Below the pieces are notes generated by a model. It saw only the letters and a list, made by a program, of their open reading frames with translations, was not told where the DNA came from and ran no database searches. Below are positions 8,382 through 17,027 of a DNA stretch of 64,000 nucleotides, piece after piece. The translations under genes were made by a program, and so were the position numbers. This DNA comes from Mesobacillus boroniphilus (GTDB lineage Bacteria; Bacillota; Bacilli; Bacillales; Cytobacillaceae): contig NZ_QTKX01000003.1 in NCBI RefSeq assembly GCF_018424685.1, positions 649,234 through 713,233 of the forward strand, read 5' to 3'. How positions within the stretch are numbered: position 1 is the stretch's first letter; each line of letters opens with the position of its first letter.

Positions 8382-8514
8382 AAAGGTATTAAAACCGATC
8401 ATGTGCAGCAACGGGGAATAAATCAGCTTCAAGAGGGAATAAATTCGAACGAACGTGGATTAAAATTGATCCAACGAGGAAAAAAATCATTCCAACGGGG
8501 ATAAAGTAATCAAA
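8382..8514. repeat. Phased 21-bp degenerate repeat array
   Basis: Five units begin at 8410, 8431, 8452, 8473 and 8494, exactly 21 bp apart, of the form aacGGGGAATAAAtca. A more distant relative begins at 8382. No open frame covers the array. A single similar unit occurs at about 3188 (gggaaataaatcagatgaag). It sits just upstream of the activator palindrome and sigma-54 promoter. Confidence 0.65.
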
Positions 8515-8554
8515 ATACAGTTTGGCTGGTTAAAAGTCTCCACCCCAAAGTCGC

Positions 8555-8598
8555 AAGTGTCCATTTATCCATAAAACTGTCCTGTTACTGGACACTTG
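8555..8598. promoter_or_regulatory. Likely upstream activator sites for the sigma-54 activator
   Basis: TGTCC occurs at 8558-8562, and a palindrome TGTCC-N7-GGACA spans 8578-8594, followed by CTT. The same TGTCC-N7-GGACA arrangement precedes the second sigma-54 promoter at 14157-14173. The palindrome centre lies about 51 bp upstream of the -24 GG, a normal distance for an enhancer-binding protein site. Confidence 0.65.
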
Positions 8599-8635
8599 TC
8601 TCTAATAATCTCTTTATTTTCATGAAAAACAAACC

Positions 8636-8651
8636 TGGCACGATTCTTGCT
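8636..8651 (+). promoter_or_regulatory. Sigma-54 (SigL) -24/-12 promoter for the SDR gene
   Basis: TGGCAC-N5-TTGCT matches the sigma-54 consensus TGGCAC-N5-TTGCW at every defined position. The GC of the -12 element is at 8649-8650, predicting transcription from about 8661, some 33 nt upstream of the SDR start codon. Confidence 0.85.
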
Positions 8652-8694
8652 TTATATAAAACTAACAATTTTATAGAAGTGGAGGTCATACAAA

Positions 8695-9462
8695 ATGAAA
8701 ATGAATGGAGCAATAGCGATTGTTACAGGTGGAGCGTCCGGTTTGGGGGAAGCGACTGTCAGGAGAATTGCAGAGCAGGGGGGGAAGGCTGCGATCCTTG
8801 ATTTGTCAGTGGAACGCGGCAATGCTCTCGTTAAAGAACTTGGGGAACAAGCAGTATTTATAAAAACAGATGTAACGAGTGAGGAAGAAGTATCGAATGC
8901 CATCAACAAAGCAATTGAATCATTTGGGTCGATCAACACGGTTGTGAACTGTGCGGGAATTGGAGTTGCGGGCAAGCTGTTATCACGAAAAGGTGTCCAT
9001 TCCCTGGACATGTTTTCGAAAGTAATCTCCATCAACTTGATCGGAACCTTCAATGTCATCAGGCTTGCTTCAGAACAAATGTCTAAAAACGAAGCTAATG
9101 AATTCGGAGAGAGGGGCGTCATCATTAATACAGCATCCGTTGCCGCATTTGACGGACAGATCGGGCAGGCTGCCTACAGTGCTTCCAAAGGCGGGGTTGT
9201 CGGCATGACGCTGCCGATTGCAAGAGAGCTTGCTGCATATGGCATCAGGGTCATGACAATTGCACCGGGTTTATTCCACACCCCAATGTTCGACACGCTG
9301 CCTGAGGAAGCAAGGGATTCGCTTGGTAAAATGGTGCCATTCCCACAGCGGCTTGGTTATCCAGAGGAATATGCGCTGCTTGCTGAAAGCATCCTGACAA
9401 ATACAATGCTGAATGGCGAAACAATCCGCCTGGACGGAGCCATCCGGATGCAGCCGAAATAA
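8695..9462 (+). CDS. 3-hydroxyacyl-CoA dehydrogenase type-2-like SDR
   Basis: A 255-residue classical short-chain dehydrogenase. It has the NAD-binding [12 protein letters not shown] near the N-terminus, the NCAG motif in [12 protein letters not shown], the catalytic serine in [13 protein letters not shown], and Tyr/Lys in YSASKGG. The segments [35 protein letters not shown] and [11 protein letters not shown] are characteristic of HSD17B10-type enzymes. These oxidise 3-hydroxyacyl-CoA, including 2-methyl-branched substrates, with NAD+. GGAGGT lies 8 nt before the ATG. It is transcribed from a near-perfect sigma-54 promoter, which with the operon at 14.3 kb implies a role in acyl-CoA breakdown. 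Confidence 0.85.
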   Translation: MKMNGAIAIVTGGASGLGEATVRRIAEQGGKAAILDLSVERGNALVKELGEQAVFIKTDVTSEEEVSNAINKAIESFGSINTVVNCAGIGVAGKLLSRKGVHSLDMFSKVISINLIGTFNVIRLASEQMSKNEANEFGERGVIINTASVAAFDGQIGQAAYSASKGGVVGMTLPIARELAAYGIRVMTIAPGLFHTPMFDTLPEEARDSLGKMVPFPQRLGYPEEYALLAESILTNTMLNGETIRLDGAIRMQPK

Positions 9463-9471
9463 TTTTGCGCA

Positions 9472-9504
9472 AGCCCTTTCTCACAAGGATGAAAGGGCTT
9501 TTTA
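9472..9504 (+). terminator. Terminator after the SDR gene
   Basis: The stem agccctttc / gaaagggct is followed by TTTTT, so the SDR gene is a single-gene transcript. Confidence 0.8.
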
Positions 9505-9594
9505 GTGGAAAAATTTAAGCGTTGTTGAAATTCTTAAAAACGAATATGATATTTTTGCAATATAACATTTTACGAGAGAGCAGGGACAACGAGA

Positions 9595-11421
9595 GTGACA
9601 ACTAAATTTATTAGAATTTTCATGCTTTCATTCATTGCGATAGTGATCGCATACCCGCAATTCGCTTCTGCGATGGCGGAGGTCACTTCCTTCAGCCAGT
9701 CCACAGGAACGGTTGCATATCAAGGGAACAGCGTACCAGGATATGTAACGTTTGAGCTGAAAACAAGTGAACCGACGCGCGGATATATTTTAGCAGTGGG
9801 CAATGGTGTTCAGACCCAAATCAACCTTTCTACTACAGATTTTAAAACAGTCCATAAAGTAGATTGGGTGCCATGGGATGACACGAAGAAAACTCCATTG
9901 CCAGCTGGGGAATACCAGCTGAAGGCATATTTATCTGATCAAGGCTACAACCAGATGCAAGGTTATCCACTTGGTAAATTGACCGTTGTATCAGAGGCTA
10001 ATCCCAAGCCATTGTTTGACCAGGTTTCAATTAATCCTGACGTGTTCTCACCAAAATATGGCGGAGCATCAACCGTCCAGATTCCTTTTAACCTGAACCG
10101 CCCAGCTGAAGTTCAGCTAAGCATTTGGCAAAATGGTGCGGAAGTTTTTGCGGGCAATAAAATGAAGCTTTTGCCTGGAAGCCATTCCGTAAGTTGGAAC
10201 GGAACAGATAAAGCTGGCCGAGTTGTTGCGGATGGAGCTTATGATGTCAACTTCAATTATATTGAGACAGCATATAATTACCCAGCAACCAGACAATCAG
10301 CTCAGAAAGCTGGAACAATTACGATCAAAGATGGTGAATATAACATCCCGTTATGGAGACTGAAAGAGGTCGTTACGGATGCTGTCTTCACTTCTGATGT
10401 CATAAGCCCTGACGGTGACGGTGTTAATGACACTGTTACTGGGCAATTTACTTTGGCAGAGACGGCAAAAGTATCTATCTATATTGCGAATGCCGCAGGC
10501 GCGCATATGAAAAATGTCGTTACCGAGCAGTCTTTCCAGGCGGGGACCCATACTTTTGTATGGGACGGAACCGACTTTATGGGAGGCAAAGCGGTTAACG
10601 GAAATTATTATATTAAAGTGATGGTGATTGAAGGAGCGAATGCAGGCTATATCTCTTTCATGGACTCAGTGAGTTTTGAAGGTGGATATGAGGTTAAAGC
10701 GCTCCAGCCTGAAAAGCGTGTAAGGATAATTACAGAGACCGCGAAGCTTTCTGTATATCCAATGGGGCAGGGCTATACCGCTGTAAAAGGTGATACATTC
10801 CCATTAATCTCCGAAACAATTGAAAATGGCCAGTACCAGGTACTTGTCAAGGAAGGTGTGTCAGGAACTATCAATGCAAGTGACGTAGAGCTTGTTGTTG
10901 AAACTGTTCCGCCAGCAGTTCCAAACACTGCTGAATACACTGTGGTAAGCGGTGATACTCTATGGAAAATCGCAGCTAAATTCAACACTTCTATTTCCGA
11001 AATTGTCACCCTGAACAATCTTGATCCAAATAAATACCTGTATATTGGGCAAAAGCTAAAAGTACCAGCGACAGTTTCACCTGAACCAGTACCACAGCCT
11101 GTTATCCACACGGTGCAATCAGGGGATACTCTCTGGAAAATTGCCCAGAGGTACGGTACAACGATTGATGCAATTGTTAAAGCAAACAATCTAGACCCAG
11201 CCAAATACTTGTATATCGGCCAAAAAATCACGATCCCATCTACAACATCAACTCCAGAGCCACCGGCAGTTCAGCCTGTGATTCACACAGTTGTGAGCGG
11301 TGATACGCTTTGGAAAATCAGTGTCAAATATGGCACGACAATTGATGCAATCGTAAAAGCGAATAATCTTGACCCGGCCAAGTACTTGTATATTGGTCAG
11401 AAAATTACGATTCCACGCTAG
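9595..11421 (+). CDS. Secreted protein with FlgD-Ig-like repeats and three LysM domains
   Basis: A 608-residue exported protein starting with GTG. Residues 1-26 are a signal peptide (FIRIFMLSFIAIVIAYPQF, likely cleavage after ASA). The middle (~40-380) has repeated FlgD Ig-like modules, seen as WNGTDKAGRVVADGAYDV and WDGTDFMGGKAVNGNYYI, plus an EF-hand-like SPDGDGVNDT. Around 390-435 lies an SH3-like segment. The C-terminus carries three LysM domains (~443-487, 501-545, 565-608), each with SGDTLWKI and KYLYIGQK. LysM binds N-acetylglucosamine of peptidoglycan, so the protein is probably wall-attached. LysM units 2 and 3 are nearly identical, pointing to recent duplication. No catalytic domain is visible. 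It has its own terminator. Confidence 0.8.
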   Translation: MTTKFIRIFMLSFIAIVIAYPQFASAMAEVTSFSQSTGTVAYQGNSVPGYVTFELKTSEPTRGYILAVGNGVQTQINLSTTDFKTVHKVDWVPWDDTKKTPLPAGEYQLKAYLSDQGYNQMQGYPLGKLTVVSEANPKPLFDQVSINPDVFSPKYGGASTVQIPFNLNRPAEVQLSIWQNGAEVFAGNKMKLLPGSHSVSWNGTDKAGRVVADGAYDVNFNYIETAYNYPATRQSAQKAGTITIKDGEYNIPLWRLKEVVTDAVFTSDVISPDGDGVNDTVTGQFTLAETAKVSIYIANAAGAHMKNVVTEQSFQAGTHTFVWDGTDFMGGKAVNGNYYIKVMVIEGANAGYISFMDSVSFEGGYEVKALQPEKRVRIITETAKLSVYPMGQGYTAVKGDTFPLISETIENGQYQVLVKEGVSGTINASDVELVVETVPPAVPNTAEYTVVSGDTLWKIAAKFNTSISEIVTLNNLDPNKYLYIGQKLKVPATVSPEPVPQPVIHTVQSGDTLWKIAQRYGTTIDAIVKANNLDPAKYLYIGQKITIPSTTSTPEPPAVQPVIHTVVSGDTLWKISVKYGTTIDAIVKANNLDPAKYLYIGQKITIPR

Positions 11422-11428
11422 TTCAAAT

Positions 11429-11457
11429 CCTGCTCCTCATTTGGGAGCAGGTTTTTA
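11429..11457 (+). terminator. Terminator after the LysM protein
   Basis: The stem cctgctcc / gggagcagg has a short loop and is followed by TTTTTA. Confidence 0.8.
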
Positions 11458-11468
11458 TTTTGCAATAA

Positions 11469-11498
11469 TTGTATCTTTCCGGAACAGTGCTTTATAAT
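11469..11498 (+). promoter_or_regulatory. Candidate sigma-A promoter for the activator gene
   Basis: TTGTAT, an 18-nt spacer and a perfect TATAAT lie 47 nt before the start codon. The -35 is only a moderate match. Confidence 0.4.
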
Positions 11499-11544
11499 AT
11501 AAGTTATAATATTCAGAAACTTTTTTGGTAGAGGAGGGAAATGA

Positions 11545-13593
11545 TTGATTGAATTCAGGGATATCGTGACTCCTGTCGACTGCCATGTTATTGAAAGCAC
11601 AACATTACGAGAAGCACTAAGTATTTTTAAAGAAAAGAAATGGAATCTGCTGCCGGTGACAGATGCCACACAGAAGTTGCAGGGTGTTTTTACCCGGAGC
11701 GGGCTTTATCAAATGATCCTCGATGCCAGTCCGCTGGATGCACCAATCCAGCCATACATAAAGAAGCAAGCAAGGTCAATTCGTATAGACACCCCTTACC
11801 GGGAAATCGAGCAACTTGTAAAAACGAGCAAGGTTGGCACCGGTGTTGTACTTGATGAGCAAAACAAGGTCATCGGTTTACTGACCAAGACCGACATGGT
11901 GGTCGCTCTGTTAAAATCTGCAAATACACTCAAGGATCAGCTGGAAACAATCCTGCAGCACTCCAATATCGGGGTACTCATGACTGACGGCGGGATGCAG
12001 ATAGTTTATGCAAATGAAGCTTTTGCCCAAATTAGCGGCCGGTCAGTTGATTCAATTATGTCCAGGAAGCTTGACGAGATTTTTCCTGGCTTGCTGGAAG
12101 AAGACAATTCGCCTCATCATTATGAAAAATTTAAATCGATTCTCCATATCTCTTCCTATGAAACAGTGAATCATGATGAAGGGAAAATCCTGTTGTTCCA
12201 GGATATTTCCGAATTTGAAAAAATGGCAGAAGAACTGGAGACGGTCAAAAAACTGAAGCTGACAATCGAGACGACGCTCGAAAATGCGTATGATGGGATT
12301 CTGATGACCGACGAAAAGAACATAATCACAATGGTCAGCCCTCCGCTGCTCGAACTGTTCAACCTGGAAAAAACAGAAGTTTTATATAAACCAGTTGAGC
12401 AAGTGCTACCGCAACTGAAGCTTGGCAATGTGTTCAGCTCAGAAATGGCGGAAGTCAGCGATTTTAACGAGATGAACGGAATTAGATACATTGTCCATCG
12501 AATTCCCATCAAGAAGGATGGCAAGGTAATCGGAGCAATTGGAAAAGTGATGTTCCGCCAATTGAATGAGGTCAGCGAGTTGTTCAAGAGACTTCAGAAA
12601 GCGGAGAACAAGGCAAGCTTTTACCATCAGCAGCTGCAGAAATCAGAGTCAGCCAGATTTACATGGGATCATATTTTCAGTGAAGATCCTTATATGGAAA
12701 AATTGAAGAAAAGTGCAGCCAAAGCAGCGAAAGGCAGATCCACTGTATTGGTCAGGGGGGAAAGCGGCACCGGAAAAGAGCTGTTTGCGCATGCCATCCA
12801 TAACAGCAGTGCCCGGGGCGAAGGCAAATTTGTCGTCGTCAATTGTGCCGCTATCCCAGAGGACCTGCTCGAATCGGAGTTTTTCGGATATGAAGAAGGT
12901 GCCTTTACGGGGGCAAAACAGAGAGGGAAAATCGGGAAGTTTGACCTTGCGAATGGCGGGACGCTATTCCTCGATGAAATAGGAGACATGTCACTGTCGC
13001 TCCAGGCAAAACTGCTGAGAGTCCTGCAGGAGCGGGAGTTTTACAGGGTAGGCGGAAATGTCCGCGTGAAGGTCGATGTCCGCATTATCGCGGCAACAAA
13101 CCGCAACCTCGAAGAAATGGTGAAGCAGGGGGAATTTAGGGAGGACCTTTACTATCGCTTGAACGTCATATCGTTGAACATTCCGCCTCTGAGGCAACGA
13201 GTACAGGATGTCGAGTTTTTGATCACTGGGTTAATGAAAGAATTGAACTCAATGCTAGGCACTAGCATCACCGGTATCTCTTCACAGGCAAAGGCGGCAT
13301 TGCTCCGTTATGAATGGCCGGGCAATGTCAGGGAATTGCGGAATGTTCTTGAGCGCGCCATGACCTTTGCCGAGCATGGGAAAATTCAGGCCGAGGACTT
13401 GCCGGACTACTTAATCTCACAACTATCCAGCCCGCTCAGCGAACAAATCAGCCTTGCAGAGGATGCCGAGCTCGGAGCCATCAAAAAAGCCCTATCCCAG
13501 ACGAACGGAAACAAAGCAAAAGCAGCAAGACTGCTGGGCATCAGCCGTTCAGGCCTTTATGAAAAAATAAAGAAATATCAGCTGAGCGTATAG
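11545..13593 (+). CDS. Sigma-54-dependent transcriptional activator (CBS-CBS-PAS-PAS-AAA+-Fis HTH)
   Basis: A 682-residue enhancer-binding protein. Two CBS motifs occupy ~1-125 and may bind an adenosine nucleotide or CoA-like ligand. Two PAS domains lie at ~132-215 and ~240-350. The AAA+ domain (~390-620) has Walker A GESGTGKE (~404), the sigma-54-contacting loop GAFTGA (~451), Walker B GTLFLDEIGDM (~470) and arginine-finger regions. A Fis-type helix-turn-helix closes the protein (~650-682, NKAKAARLLGISRSGLYEKI). The TTG start at 11545 follows GAGGAGGG; the ATG at 11541 stops after three codons. It lies between two sigma-54 promoters that share the TGTCC-N7-GGACA palindrome, so it very likely activates both. 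The signal sensed is not known. Confidence 0.9.
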   Translation: MIEFRDIVTPVDCHVIESTTLREALSIFKEKKWNLLPVTDATQKLQGVFTRSGLYQMILDASPLDAPIQPYIKKQARSIRIDTPYREIEQLVKTSKVGTGVVLDEQNKVIGLLTKTDMVVALLKSANTLKDQLETILQHSNIGVLMTDGGMQIVYANEAFAQISGRSVDSIMSRKLDEIFPGLLEEDNSPHHYEKFKSILHISSYETVNHDEGKILLFQDISEFEKMAEELETVKKLKLTIETTLENAYDGILMTDEKNIITMVSPPLLELFNLEKTEVLYKPVEQVLPQLKLGNVFSSEMAEVSDFNEMNGIRYIVHRIPIKKDGKVIGAIGKVMFRQLNEVSELFKRLQKAENKASFYHQQLQKSESARFTWDHIFSEDPYMEKLKKSAAKAAKGRSTVLVRGESGTGKELFAHAIHNSSARGEGKFVVVNCAAIPEDLLESEFFGYEEGAFTGAKQRGKIGKFDLANGGTLFLDEIGDMSLSLQAKLLRVLQEREFYRVGGNVRVKVDVRIIAATNRNLEEMVKQGEFREDLYYRLNVISLNIPPLRQRVQDVEFLITGLMKELNSMLGTSITGISSQAKAALLRYEWPGNVRELRNVLERAMTFAEHGKIQAEDLPDYLISQLSSPLSEQISLAEDAELGAIKKALSQTNGNKAKAARLLGISRSGLYEKIKKYQLSV

Positions 13594-13601
13594 GAGGGTA
13601 A

Positions 13602-13763
13602 ATGTATTCTAAAAAATACTGGTTCTTGATGCCGCCTTTCTTTTTGTTTGGAATGCTGCTACTCATCTTAGTACCAGTGGAAAAAAGGGCGTTTATATTT
13701 TGGGTGCCGCTGATATTCTGGGCTGTTTATTATTGGTGGGACCGGCGCGATCGAAAAAATTAA
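13602..13763 (+). CDS. Small membrane protein, 53 residues, function unknown
   Basis: A short gene begins 8 nt after the activator stop, with GGAGGG before its ATG. The product MYSKKYWFLMPPFFLFGMLL continues to a second hydrophobic stretch (FIFWVPLIFWAVYYWW) and ends in the basic tail DRRDRKN, giving two transmembrane helices. Spacing and ribosome binding site suggest co-translation with the activator. I recognise no family. It may be a membrane partner or a transport-associated small protein; neither is shown by the sequence. Confidence 0.6.
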   Translation: MYSKKYWFLMPPFFLFGMLLLILVPVEKRAFIFWVPLIFWAVYYWWDRRDRKN

Positions 13764-13774
13764 CTGTATCTCCT

Positions 13775-13813
13775 GGCGAACTGGAAAAAACACGTGATTT
13801 TTTCCAGTTCGCC
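13775..13813. terminator. Long perfect inverted repeat, probable terminator
   Basis: A 16-bp perfect stem (ggcgaactggaaaaaa / ttttttccagttcgcc) with loop cacgtga lies 11 nt after the small membrane protein stop. Its right arm merges into the first unit of the repeat array that follows. It could terminate transcription through its internal T-run. Confidence 0.55.
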
Positions 13814-14045
13814 AATAAAATGAAGGAATTTCCAATAAAAATTGAAAATCGCCAATAAAGTTGTGAACTTCGCCAATAAAATTGTGAACATAGCCAATAA
13901 AAGTTGAACTTCGTCAATAAAAGCTGTGAGCTTTACAAAAAAAGTGAATTTCACTCATTTAAAGATGAACTTCCTCCAATAAAAATTGAGTTTATCCAAT
14001 AAAGTGGGGGATTTGACCAAAAAAATCGATCTCGCCATTAAAATA
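13810..14045. repeat. Phased ~20.5-bp degenerate repeat array
   Basis: About twelve units of the form cgCCAATAAAattgtgaactt have their CCAATAA-like cores at 13812, 13832, 13852, 13873, 13894, 13914, ~13934, ~13955, 13976, 13996, 14017 and ~14035. The spacing is a regular 20-21 bp, two helical turns. Sequence decays toward the right. No believable gene covers it. Its core (AATAAA) and period match the array at 8382-8514, and like that one it precedes a sigma-54 control region. Confidence 0.65.
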
Positions 14046-14140
14046 GAATGCAAAAAAAATCTGCGGCCGCTTTTTCTATGGCAGATTGCCGATGAGAAGC
14101 AGTTTTTCCCTCCCATTTGCAAGAATTATGTAATCCATCC

Positions 14141-14185
14141 AAGTGTCCAAACAAGGTGTCCAATATTTGGACACTTAGATGGACA
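14141..14185. promoter_or_regulatory. Likely upstream activator sites for the acyl-CoA operon
   Basis: AAGTGTCC at 14141-14148, the perfect palindrome GTGTCCAATATTTGGACAC at 14156-14174, and a further GGACA at 14181-14185. The TGTCC-N7-GGACA core is the same as at 8578-8594. The centre lies about 72 bp before the -24 GG, 21 bp (two helical turns) further than at the SDR promoter, so both sites would face the polymerase in the same way. Confidence 0.7.
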
Positions 14186-14235
14186 TCTGCGAAGATCCTC
14201 ACTTGGTTTAACTGTATTTATCATTTTCGGAAAAT

Positions 14236-14251
14236 TGGCATAATTATTGCA
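14236..14251 (+). promoter_or_regulatory. Sigma-54 (SigL) -24/-12 promoter for the acyl-CoA operon
   Basis: TGGCAT-N5-TTGCA has the invariant GG and GC 10 bp apart and matches the consensus except for one position in the -24 element. Start of transcription is predicted near 14261, about 40 nt before the first ligase start codon. Confidence 0.8.
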
Positions 14252-14300
14252 TATAAGTAAATGAATGCGTTTCCAAATTAAACTAAGGGGGAAGTTCTGT

Positions 14301-15824
14301 ATGGATATCGGATCATATTTAGAGCAAAATGCCAGGAAAACACCAGAGAAGCTTGCAATTGAATGTGAAGGAAGGAGCTATACGTACAAGCAGTTTAATG
14401 AGGAAGTGAACAAGCTAGCCCACGGGCTGCTCAGCCTGGGGATCAACAAGGGCGATAAGCTTGCTTTAATGATGAAGAACTCTGATCAGTTTGTATTTGC
14501 TTTTTTTGCTGGAGCTAAAATTGGTGCGGTAATCGTACCGGTGAATTTCCGCCTGACAGCATCCGAGGTCCATTACATACTTGAACAGTCTGGAACTGTC
14601 CTGGTTATTTGTGATGATGAGTTCGAGGATATCATCACTTCAGCACGTGAAGGAACAAATGCAGTGCATGTCATCACGACGGGAACCCCTAAAGCAGTTG
14701 GACATCATTCATTCGCTAATGTCCTTTCCGACAATGTCACTGATCCACAAATTGAAGTCAGCGATCATGATGATCTTGAAATCTTATATACATCCGGGAC
14801 GACCGGCAGGCCAAAGGGTGCCTTGTTTGACCATAAACGAGTCTTCAATGTCGGCCTGACGATGATGATCAGCATGGGCATCAACCAGGAGGAAAGAATC
14901 CTCCATATCGCACCGCTATTCCATTCGGCACAGCTTAATCTATTCCTGATTTCAGGCGTCGTCCTTGGGGCAACCCATATCATCCATCGGGATTTTCATC
15001 CGGTTACAACGCTCGAAGCAATCCAACAACATAAAATCACCCACTTCTTTGGAGTCCCGGCAATGTACAACTTTATGCTACAGGTGCCGAATGCTTCTGA
15101 TTACGACCTTTCTTCGATCAAAAGATGCGGCTATGGTGCTGCACCAATGGCTCCGGAACTTGTCCGAAAAAGCATGGAACTTTTTAGGACTGACCAATTT
15201 TACAATCTTTGCGGCCTGACCGAAGCTGGTCCTGGCGGCATCCTGCTTGGTCCTGAAGGTCATAAAAACCATCTTGGAAAAGGGGGCAAAGCCGCATTCC
15301 TGACTGAAGCAAGAGTGGTGGATGAAGAAGGAAAGAATATCAAGCCAGGTGCGGTCGGAGAGTTCGTCATCAAAGGCGAGTCCATTATGAAGGAATACTA
15401 TAAGAAGCCGGAAGAAACGGCAAAAACAATCAAGGACGGCTGGCTTTATACCGGGGACCTGGCAACGATCGATGAAGATGGATATGTCACTCTCGTCGAC
15501 CGGAAAAAAGACATGATCATTTCTGGCGGGGAAAATGTGTATTCAATTGAAGTAGAAGAAGTTCTTTATGAACATCCTGCCGTACTGGAGGCAGCGATTA
15601 TCGGACTGCCAGATGAAGTATGGGGTGAAGCCGTCTGCGCAGTCATCGTGCCAAAGAAGGATGCAGTCGTTGATGAGCAGGAGCTTAAGAGCTTTTGCCG
15701 CCAAAAACTTGCAGGCTATAAAGTTCCGAGAAAGATATTTATCGAAGAGACATTGCCAAGGAATGCTTCTGGTAAAATCCTGAAATACCAGCTTCGACAG
15801 AAACTGAATGAAGTGAAGCTTTAA
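14301..15824 (+). CDS. AMP-forming acyl-CoA ligase (first of three)
   Basis: A 507-residue ANL-superfamily enzyme that would activate a carboxylic acid to its acyl-CoA through an acyl-AMP. Motifs: the P-loop-like YTSGTTGRPKG (~170), the adenine-binding FYNLCGLTEAGPG, the YTGDLATIDEDGY hinge region, DRKKDMIISGGENVYSIEVE, and the C-terminal lysine in LPRNASGKILKYQLR. The ATG at 14301 follows AAGGGGG; the in-frame start at 14265 has none and lies next to the predicted transcription start. It is the first gene of the sigma-54 operon to 22694. The natural acid cannot be deduced. Confidence 0.85.
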   Translation: MDIGSYLEQNARKTPEKLAIECEGRSYTYKQFNEEVNKLAHGLLSLGINKGDKLALMMKNSDQFVFAFFAGAKIGAVIVPVNFRLTASEVHYILEQSGTVLVICDDEFEDIITSAREGTNAVHVITTGTPKAVGHHSFANVLSDNVTDPQIEVSDHDDLEILYTSGTTGRPKGALFDHKRVFNVGLTMMISMGINQEERILHIAPLFHSAQLNLFLISGVVLGATHIIHRDFHPVTTLEAIQQHKITHFFGVPAMYNFMLQVPNASDYDLSSIKRCGYGAAPMAPELVRKSMELFRTDQFYNLCGLTEAGPGGILLGPEGHKNHLGKGGKAAFLTEARVVDEEGKNIKPGAVGEFVIKGESIMKEYYKKPEETAKTIKDGWLYTGDLATIDEDGYVTLVDRKKDMIISGGENVYSIEVEEVLYEHPAVLEAAIIGLPDEVWGEAVCAVIVPKKDAVVDEQELKSFCRQKLAGYKVPRKIFIEETLPRNASGKILKYQLRQKLNEVKL

Positions 15825-15853
15825 TAGTTTGAGAGAAAAGGGGAGAGACAAAT

Positions 15854-16999
15854 ATGAAACACCCTTATTTAACAGATGACCATGAAATTTTTCGCAGGTC
15901 ACTAAGGAAGTTTTTAGAGAAGGAAGCTTATCCGTTCTATGACCAGTGGGAGGAAGAGCGGATGATCCCACGGTCATTCTGGGAGAAAATGGGCGAGCAG
16001 GGTTATCTTTGCCCTGATATCGATGAGGAATACGGCGGCAGTGAAGTCGACTGGGGATTCGCGGTGGTCATCAATGAAGAGCTCGAGCGGGTCGGCTCAG
16101 GCCTGGTTGGCGTAGGGTTGCATAATGACATCGTAGTTCCGTATATAACTGCATATGGAACAGAGGAGCAGAAAAAACGCTGGCTGCCAAAATGTACGAC
16201 AGGTGAAATCGTTACTGCGATCGCGATGACAGAGCCAGGGACCGGTTCGGATCTGGCGAACATACAGACAACCGCGATCCTTGATGGCGACCACTATATT
16301 GTAAATGGACAAAAAACCTTCATCACCAACGGGATCCAGTCTGATTTGATTGTTGTAGCCTGCAAGACCGATCCGAAAGCGAACCCGAAGCATAAAGGTG
16401 TCAGCTTGCTTGTAATTGAGCGGGATACACCAGGTTTATCACGAGGGAGGAAGCTGAATAAGGTGGGGCTGCACTGTCAGGATACGGCAGAGCTTATTTT
16501 CGAAGATTGCCGGGTCCCAAAGGAAAACCTGCTAGGTGAGGAAGGTAAGGGATTCCTTTACTTAATGGAAAAACTCCAGCAGGAACGCCTGCTTGTTGCG
16601 ATTGCCGCGCAAACAGCATCTGAGGTCATGCTGAAGCAGACAATCGAGTATGTGAAAAGTCGAGAAGCATTTGGCAAGCCAGTCAGCAAGTTCCAGAATA
16701 CGCAATTCAAGATTGTTGAGATGGCGACAGAAATCGAAATGGGCAGAGCTTTCCTTGACCAGCTGATTGCTGAGCATATCGAGGGCAAGGATGTTGTCAC
16801 AAAAGTATCGATGGCAAAGTGGAAGCTGACAGACAGCGCGAAGAAAATCGCCGCGGAATGCATGCAGCTCCATGGCGGTTATGGATATATGGAAGAATAC
16901 GAGATTGCGAGGAGATTCCGTGATATCCCGGTTGCCAGTATTTACGCCGGAACGAACGAAATCATGAAAACCATCATTGCTAAAAACCTAGGATTGTAG
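15854..16999 (+). CDS. Acyl-CoA dehydrogenase
   Basis: A 381-residue FAD flavoenzyme that would introduce the 2,3 double bond into acyl-CoA, passing electrons to ETF. Signature 1 is AIAMTEPGTGSDLANI; FAD/CoA contacts include QKTFITNG; signature 2 includes QLHGGYGYMEEYEIARRFRD. The catalytic base is the Glu in IYAGTNEIMK near the C-terminus, the position used by short/medium-chain enzymes. Length is typical. It lies 29 nt after the ligase and 28 nt before the thiolase. The C-terminal Glu position argues against isovaleryl-type or long-chain enzymes, but chain specificity is inferred only. Confidence 0.9.
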   Translation: MKHPYLTDDHEIFRRSLRKFLEKEAYPFYDQWEEERMIPRSFWEKMGEQGYLCPDIDEEYGGSEVDWGFAVVINEELERVGSGLVGVGLHNDIVVPYITAYGTEEQKKRWLPKCTTGEIVTAIAMTEPGTGSDLANIQTTAILDGDHYIVNGQKTFITNGIQSDLIVVACKTDPKANPKHKGVSLLVIERDTPGLSRGRKLNKVGLHCQDTAELIFEDCRVPKENLLGEEGKGFLYLMEKLQQERLLVAIAAQTASEVMLKQTIEYVKSREAFGKPVSKFQNTQFKIVEMATEIEMGRAFLDQLIAEHIEGKDVVTKVSMAKWKLTDSAKKIAAECMQLHGGYGYMEEYEIARRFRDIPVASIYAGTNEIMKTIIAKNLGL

Positions 17000-17027
17000 A
17001 CAAAGATTCACAGAAAGGAAGATGAAC

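Noticed and set aside
8382-8514. Short regular repeats as a possible CRISPR array
   Set aside because: Units are degenerate, contiguous and only 21 bp, without unique spacers, and no cas genes are nearby.
13810-14045. Second regular array as a possible CRISPR array or coding repeat
   Set aside because: The period is about 20.5 bp, not a multiple of three, with no spacers and no good reading frame.
13986-14243. 85-codon + strand frame through the repeat array and activator sites
   Set aside because: It covers the palindromes and ends at the sigma-54 promoter; its composition is that of non-coding sequence.
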